A DNA stretch of 64,000 nucleotides from Phytoseiulus persimilis. Taxonomy: Eukaryota > Arthropoda > Arachnida > Mesostigmata > Phytoseiidae. Positions 58,776 through 64,000 of the stretch are shown here, piece by piece. Under the pieces are notes generated by a model, which ran no database searches, was not told where the DNA came from, and saw only the letters and a list, made by a program, of their open reading frames with translations. Made by a program: the position numbers and the translations under genes. How positions within the stretch are numbered: position 1 is the stretch's first letter; the number at the start of each line of letters is the position of its first letter. Location of the stretch: contig CM075101.1 in assembly GCA_037576195.1 (NCBI GenBank), forward strand, positions 31,248,001 to 31,312,000, given 5' to 3'.

Positions 58776-61563
58776 CTGAAAACGTGATGAGTATTTGAGA
58801 CCCTTGGTATCTATGGAGAACTCTGCGGTGCCTCATCGAGGAGAGACAATAAAAGGTTGGAACATTGCAAACCTTTCGCATTCACGTTATCGGTGTGCGC
58901 CCCGTTCCTTATTAGTTCAGACATGATCGAATGGAGGGCATCAAAGTTGGTGCTAGGGTTCGAATACTTCATGATTATGTGGAGCGGAGTATTGCGTTCG
59001 TTGTTGACCGCGTTCACGTTAGCGTTGCACTTGATCAACAGCCTGAAAGGAATAAACGTCACTTGAGCGAAGTTCACCATGCCTCCCCTACTGGGGAAAA
59101 TATATCGACGAGAAATGAGTCAGAGAAAGAACCAACTTCGCTGTATTGGCGCAGGGAAATCGACAGAGATTCCTCGTATGAAAGTCGTTTATGGGCGTAT
59201 CCTCGTCAACCGCCAGATGTAACAGCGAATTGCCAGCATGGGTGGTGCATCTTGTCCGATTAAGCCGCCGAACAAGAGCGTATAGCTCTTCTTTCTCTTT
59301 GGGCTCACGGAGAAGAACTTTGGAGACAACGACCAAGAGGTAGAGTATGGTGAGAACGATGTCGTGCTCGTCATCACTGTGCACCGCGGACTTCTTTTGT
59401 GCCTGGAACATTCCAAGTTTTCAATCGGACTCCTTCGGTCTTGCTCTGAGCCGAGCTTGGGGCTCTGAGATATTCGAAGGATCCTGTTTTGCCTAGATAA
59501 ACGAATTACGCACTTCTAGCTGACTCGCTGCGGTTTCCAGGACTCTTTTCAAGACATCAACCGACACCTGAACACCAAGATGCAGCATCTGGCAAAACAA
59601 TTGAGCGAAGCGTACGAGATCTCGTAAAAGACAAATGTTGTTTTTCTCCCGAAGCGATAAAGCGTGTAGCCATAGTTCTAGGCTCCTGTCAAAATCCGCC
59701 GAGTCTGGAAAGATGTTTTCATCATTATGTACTCCCTTGAAGGCGCGTTCGACTCTTATCTATTCCCGTGGGACCTGTGCCTACCACCACGAAACCCACC
59801 GGCGAAAACAGCTCCCCGGAACGTCACATGGTGAGGTACTTCAGTGTTGTGTGAACCCAATATTCTTTCTCGGATCGCCAGGCTCTCCATTTGAAGGGTA
59901 TTTGCATTGTATTTTATCTGTTCCAACTCCTCCAGCGTTTGACATTCTATTCGGTTCTCGTAGGCTGGAACAGGTGGCGGCAGTTTCTTCTTGAGTGCTG
60001 GCTCCTTCGAACGCTCTTCCATCGCTACCCGGAGGTAATGATAACATCTTTCTAGATCGTAGGTGTCTTTATCGTTTGCGTAGGATGCTCCTAACACTTC
60101 CAGAGCGTCGATGTTTTCCTCCCGAGTATAGATGTTCAGATTCACGAAGAACTCGACCGCCTGAGGTAGAAAAAATGAGGTCAGAAGTGAATATAAAGAA
60201 TTCGTCAAATCATCGAGGAGATGGGAAGGATTTGTGTATGGCACACCCAAAGCACAATGAAACAATTTCACTTACATTAGCTTGCGTTCTTTCGGCGGCC
60301 GAGAGTATGGGGGTCATGCCATTCTTATTGACTGTGTGAACATCGGCACCATATTGCAAGAGCTCATGGATTATTTCAATGTTCCCGGCTTCGGCAGCGA
60401 ATTGGAGAGCCGAATTCCCACATAGAGCGCGCACGTTCACAGGGGCGCCGAGACTGAGGAGACAACTAACGACGTCTCTGTGTCCTTTGTAGACGGCGAT
60501 CATCAGACAAGTGTTCTCAAACTTATTGGCGATATTGTAATCTGCTTTGTGGTCTAGAAGCAGTTTGACCATATCTAGTTTTCCATCGAAACAGGCGGCT
60601 CGGAGAGGAGTAGACCGACTGCGGGTCGAATGATTCACGTCTGCCCCGACCTTTATCAGCATCATGACTATCGATGTGTGATTCGCCCCCGCGCTGCACC
60701 ACAAGGGAGTAGCGCCTTCGATTTTGAATCCATCAAAAAGTATAGTTCCTGGAAAGAGACGCGTGATCCTCAGAATTCGCAGTATGTGCCTCCAAGGACC
60801 TGTTGATTGTTCAGAACGGTTCCATCAGCAGAGAAAGGACGACGGCCGAATTCAGGTCTGATAGGAACGAATTCGGCTCCATCCCCACCTTCAGTCTCTA
60901 TATCCACGCTGTATTCATATATCAAGAGATCGCAGATCTCGAGGTGTCCTTCTTTGGCAGCCACCAACAAGGGAGCGCAGTGCTGAGTTTCATCCTGGTA
61001 CTTCGCGTTCAGAATCGCTTTGACTCTCTCGAGGCCCACTTGAGCCTTGGCCTGGTTGATACGATTCGTCAACTCTTCTGACAAGCCTACAAAGAAATTA
61101 TTCGGGGAAGTTTGGAAAGTGCCACACGAGTCGCGTCGCGTGAGAAGATTCATGTGACATGGGTGTCAGCATGAGTAGCGTCCAAATGATCGCGAAGTAC
61201 GAATAAGTAACGACGAAGCTTACCTCCGCGACACATCAAGTAGACATCGCACTTGAACTTCTCCTCGTCGAATTCTCGAGGTGCAAGAGGCAGGGCCTCA
61301 TTCTCCATTTTCTCCTGATCGTTCTCAAGCTCGCGCATCATAGTGAAAAACTGGAACAGGTTCCCTGATTTAGTAAGGATACTGTATTCGGATTTCGCCC
61401 TTCGTAGGCAGAACATATCTAGGTTGTTGGCGTTGCACGGAAAATACGCGCGAATTTCACCAGGACGAGTAGAATATTTTTCTCCGTACAAGTCAGCACC
61501 TATCACGGGCGAATTCGAGGGGAAATCGCTCTGATTTCTAGTCATCTGCGCAGCCCACTGCAT
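58573..61563 (-). CDS. FEM1B: FEM1B-like CRL2 substrate receptor (8 exons, complete)
   Basis: FEM-1 proteins recruit substrates with C-terminal degrons to Cullin-2 E3 ubiquitin ligases. Exons 61563-61224, 61086-60889, 60748-60276, 60160-59800, 59704-59514, 59402-59137, 59042-58873 and 58775-58573 keep phase throughout (2202 nt, 733 aa; human FEM1B about 627). Ankyrin repeats span about residues 140-345 (HCAPLLVAAKEGHLEICDLL, FDGFKIEGATPLWCSAGANH, RSTPLRAACFDGKLDMVKLL, GNSALQFAAEAGNIEIIHEL). A helical TPR-like middle follows (LEVLGASYANDKDTYDLERC, ESLAIRERILGSHN, LELWLHALSLREKN), then C-terminal ankyrins (AGNSLLHLAVDEDTPINDFH, NAVNNERNTPLHIIMKYSNP) and a VHL-box-like helix (IKLKCIAAKAVQKHGLQY). 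The middle region is closer to FEM1B than to FEM1A/C. Exon 1 adds 113 residues with no counterpart in my memory of FEM1B; an in-frame stop lies just upstream of its ATG. Confidence 0.93.
58873..59042 (-). CDS. FEM1B: FEM1B exon 7
   Basis: Acceptor attcctttcag and weak donor AAAG|GTTTGC. Encodes NANVNAVNNERNTPLHIIMK and LIRNGAHTDNVNAK. Confidence 0.92.
59137..59402 (-). CDS. FEM1B: FEM1B exon 6
   Basis: Acceptor gaatgttccag; non-consensus donor GCGAA|GTTGGT, selected because only it keeps phase and the family's repeat length. Encodes IVLTILYLLVVVSKVLL and AGNSLLHLAVDEDTPINDFH. Confidence 0.9.
59514..59704 (-). CDS. FEM1B: FEM1B exon 5
   Basis: Acceptor catctttccag and donor GAA|GTGCGT. Encodes DFDRSLELWLHALSLREKN and RDLVRFAQLFCQMLHLG. 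Confidence 0.93.
59800..60160 (-). CDS. FEM1B: FEM1B exon 4
   Basis: Acceptor ttctacctcag and donor GCCG|GTGGGT. Carries the FEM1B-type ALEVLGASYANDKDTYDLER block and TFRGAVFA. Confidence 0.95.
60276..60748 (-). CDS. FEM1B: FEM1B exon 3 (central ankyrin repeats)
   Basis: Acceptor ctctttccag and donor AAT|GTAAGT. Four to five ankyrin repeats, ending GMTPILSAAERTQAN. Confidence 0.97.
60889..61086 (-). CDS. FEM1B: FEM1B exon 2
   Basis: Acceptor ttctttgtag and donor GAAG|GTGGGG. First ankyrin unit. The donor chosen gives exactly the family's spacing between the two flanking repeats (SVDIETE-GTILFDGF). Confidence 0.92.
61224..61563 (-). CDS. FEM1B: FEM1B exon 1 (residues 1-114, N-terminal extension)
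   Basis: Begins MQWAAQMTRNQSDFPSNSPV, contains FPCNANNLDMFCLRRAKSEY and an acidic stretch, and ends DVYLMCRG. Donor GGAG|GTAAGC fits exon 2 in phase. Whether it is spliced to exon 2 in vivo is inference. Confidence 0.65.
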
Positions 61564-62995
61564 ATCCCCTCATTTCTGAAGGGATAGTCTGCTCCTCGAT
61601 CAGGAAACGATAACTTCCGCCAAACTAAACATTCCCGGGTTGAAACGGTTCTCGTCGAAATTCATAGGAAATATGAGGAAAGGGGGATGGGTTTCGAGTT
61701 TCAGCGGATACGTGCTCAAAAGCTTGTGAACATTCTTTGTGGAGATGTTGTCATGTTCTGTATCTCAACGCTATAGTTTCGTGCAGTGGAACGCCTGAGA
61801 GCAGCGATCTCTCTTTGATTCAAAGAAGGTCAGCGTCAAACTCTCCGAGTCGCCGCCGCGAAAGTATGCAAGACACTCCGGCGTACGGCGCACATATTCG
61901 AAGAGCTCAGGAATGAGCCATTTGAACACTGAATATCATTTGCCAGCCTTGAATTACGATCTACACGATGGGAGTTCGTATCGAATCGTATGTCTCCAGC
62001 ATGCAGGGAACGTTTCAGCGTTTCACCCTGATTCTACTGATCATGCGATGAAGATGGAATTGACGGGTGCTAATCATTCTACGAACCACCCTGTGTTTTA
62101 AGGCTTTCAAGTACGTGCGCTCCGTTGAATGGCGTGCAACTCACCACTCGAAAGAGCAATTCAACCATCGATACCGATATTGGGCACGGAAGGTCTTAAT
62201 ACGTCCGCGGAAGTACACTCGTACACCAGTTGGATACAAAACAGTGCTTCATGAGAGCGAGTGACCAACATACACTCGCAAAGTCGAGCCATCCAGCCAG
62301 ACCTGGGTTTGGCACTAGCCCACCTCGGGTCGTTCTATCGGCAACAGTAGAGCTCTTCCTCCCGGCGACACCGAACGGATATGCTTTTCAAGTAGTTCCG
62401 AACGAACGCTACATTCGAGGCTGAAACGGCTCGGACTCCATCGATCAGGTCGACTCCTCAGGAGGCGAAGCTTCGCAGAGACATGTGAGACCGCCTGCAT
62501 ATGGCACAGTCACCCGCGGCTGGAGTAACCTGAACAATATTTGGCTCCCAGTGTCAGGGTCCTCGCCTGGGGCCGTTGCCACAGCGCCATTACTGGACAC
62601 ATCCAAACTCGAACCTGACAGCGCATGAGGGTTCGCAACACTCGCGGCAGGCCTTCCGTGACTACACACACAGTGCGAGAACTCTCAGCCCAGCTTGAAT
62701 TCCGTACCGGTGGACTGATATGCCCCGCTTCACACCGCACTGTTTGGAAACTCACCAGCTTCAGAGAGCATCGTTGGTTGAAAAATCGGTCGACGAGCAC
62801 ACTAGAAAAGCCCGATCTCAATTTTCATCAGCTGATTTTATCATGGGAACCCCACAACGACGCACAGCGGGAGAGAATACAAACACTCTGAACCTAATCG
62901 ACGGAAAGCACAGAGAGGGTCTGGTATTCTGTTGCATCGCCTACTCTTGATCTGTACGCTAGCGATCGATTGCGGCGGCTTTGGCGACGGGTGTG
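61564..62995. other. 1.4-kb intergenic region between divergent FEM1B and RTRAF
   Basis: The two genes point away from each other, so this holds both promoters. Several open frames under 110 codons are present without splice or family support. No TATA box or repeat stands out. Confidence 0.45.
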
Positions 62996-63056
62996 ATGTT
63001 TCGGAGGAAGCTGACAGCGCTAAGTTTCCCCAATGAGGATGCTTTCGATCAAACTG
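62996..63056 (+). CDS. RTRAF: RTRAF exon 1 (residues 1-21)
   Basis: ATG in GGGTGTGATGTTTCGG. Donor ACTG|GTGAGT, phase 1. Confidence 0.95.
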
Positions 63057-64000
63057 GTGAGTTATTCCTTCCTGATCTGAACCCTCCTCCTGAGGCTGGG
63101 GGGGTTCATAATCGGGTCCCTCTGGAAATCGACCCTCTCTTATTTCGAGCTCCATGAATGGAACGCGCAAGTTCCTTGAGATTCGCAAGAGTTGTTCAGA
63201 AACTTACCTGTATCTAAGATTCGTCAGTGACCATGATCTGTGTCACTCAGGAGCGTGAGAATGTGGTGCTACTGTGTTCTCCAGAGGTTTTCCCATTACA
63301 GACGAAAATAAGCTACGTGACTTGATCGTATGGCTGGAGGTGAATAAGCTTCGCCTGCACAGCCCTACGAATCGGGAGAGTTTTAAGGGAACTCCCGTTA
63401 CGGAATGGAATAACGCGTACGCTGCATATCTCAAACACGCCGGTTGTCCGTTCGAGCGCACAAGCACGAATGAATGTATAGATTGGCTCCTCAGCCAAGC
63501 CGTCAGGAATGACTATATGGATAACGGTCGGTTTGATTACCTGATAGGAACTTTGACGGGCTAGGATGTTCCCCTTAAGGATGTTTATCCCGGAGTTGAT
63601 GAGAGACATTTGGTTTGATATGCATGATTTTCCAACAGCCGAGGACTATTCCGAAGTATCTGCAGAGAAGTCTTCTCTGGAGTCTGAGGACCCCTTCGCT
63701 GAAATCCAATGTAAGACGCTCAAGGCTGCTTGGTTGCTTGCATTGCTGCTTCGTCGATACGAGGATGATAGATATACCGGGAGTCGCGGGGAATTTAGAG
63801 CTCGAGGAGCGGTCCCCAACCTCAAAATGATTCTCCGTCGGCAGATGACTGTCCCCGATTCGTGGATGGCGTCAACCGCCTCGCCGCCCTGCTCAATATT
63901 CGAGCACACCCCGAAGACTCCAGTGTGACCCTGAGAGCTGTCGCCAAGTACGCCGAAAACTATCTCTCCAAGCACCCTCGTCAGAGCGACGTGAAGAACG
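62996..64000 (+). CDS. RTRAF: RTRAF (hCLE) homologue, 5' four exons, runs off right edge
   Basis: RTRAF is a small, mostly helical RNA-binding protein tied to RNA polymerase II transcription, the tRNA-ligase complex and cytoplasmic RNA granules. Exons 62996-63056, 63302-63526, 63639-63710 and 63845-64000+ keep phase and give 171 residues of an expected 240 or so. It begins MFRRKLTALSFPNEDAF, nearly identical to the human start MFRRKLTAL. It continues RDLIVWLEVNKLRL, CPFERTSTNECIDWLLSQAV, YMDNAEDY and GVNRLAALLNIRAHPED, all aligning with human positions in order. The ATG is the conserved one. The rest of the C-terminal coiled region lies outside the window, so this is a partial gene because of the edge and not a pseudogene. 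Confidence 0.95.
63302..63526 (+). CDS. RTRAF: RTRAF exon 2 (residues 21-96)
   Basis: Acceptor ttcccattacag and weak donor AACG|GTCGGT. Encodes ENKLRDLIVWLEVNKLRL through AVRNDYMDN. Confidence 0.93.
63639..63710 (+). CDS. RTRAF: RTRAF exon 3 (residues 96-120)
   Basis: Acceptor gattttccaacag and donor CAAT|GTAAGA. Encodes the acidic linker AEDYSEVSAEKSSLESEDPF. The junction recreates the conserved DNAE. Confidence 0.92.
63845..64000 (+). CDS. RTRAF: RTRAF exon 4 (partial, cut by window edge)
   Basis: Acceptor ctccgtcggcag. Encodes DCPRFVDGVNRLAALLNIRA and TLRAVAKYAENYLSKHP up to the edge. Confidence 0.93.

Overview
The window is eukaryotic nuclear DNA of near-even base composition with spliced, widely spaced genes. 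I could rebuild five conserved animal genes exon by exon from GT-AG sites, reading phase and remembered family sequence. Their introns are mostly 90-1500 nt (41 nt to 7.4 kb overall) and all the proteins are metazoan. I read the source as an invertebrate, most likely an arthropod with a fairly compact genome, perhaps a mite-like arachnid. The species assignment is inference only.

Layout. (1) 2,078-25,884, minus: a complete 12-exon LRRC49 homologue (724 aa), the leucine-rich-repeat subunit of the tubulin polyglutamylase complex. Its introns hold a small hAT-like MITE (10.9 kb) and a worn tRNA-like repeat (15 kb). (2) 25.9-45.0 kb: mostly unassigned sequence holding a 48-copy array of a 45-bp unit (27,525-29,693), a long imperfect hairpin (35.7 kb) and one unassigned 178-codon ORF (32.5 kb). 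(3) 45,058-45,359: a tRNA-headed SINE-like insertion with perfect 15-bp target-site duplications, ending 66 bp before the next start codon. (4) 45,426-52,214, plus: a complete 8-exon acid sphingomyelinase (576 aa, secretory or lysosomal). (5) 52.4-55.9 kb: possible exons of an unrecognised minus-strand gene, interrupted by a second, 10-copy array of the same 45-bp unit (53,921-54,390). (6) 56,417-57,643, plus: MRPL44, a mitoribosomal protein with RNase III-like and dsRNA-binding domains. (7) 58,573-61,563, minus: FEM1B-like CRL2 substrate receptor with a 113-residue N-terminal extension; it is convergent with MRPL44 and their poly(A) signals lie 41 bp apart. (8) 62,996-64,000, plus: the first four exons of RTRAF (hCLE), running off the right edge.

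The genes look like an ordinary neighbourhood of independent housekeeping genes (microtubule modification, lysosomal lipid turnover, mitochondrial translation, ubiquitin ligation, RNA transcription and transport) and not a functional cluster. The unusual content is the pair of related 45-bp arrays 24 kb apart with similar left flanks, the unrecognised minus-strand gene whose reading frame runs into the second array, the SINE beside the sphingomyelinase start, and the FEM1B extension.
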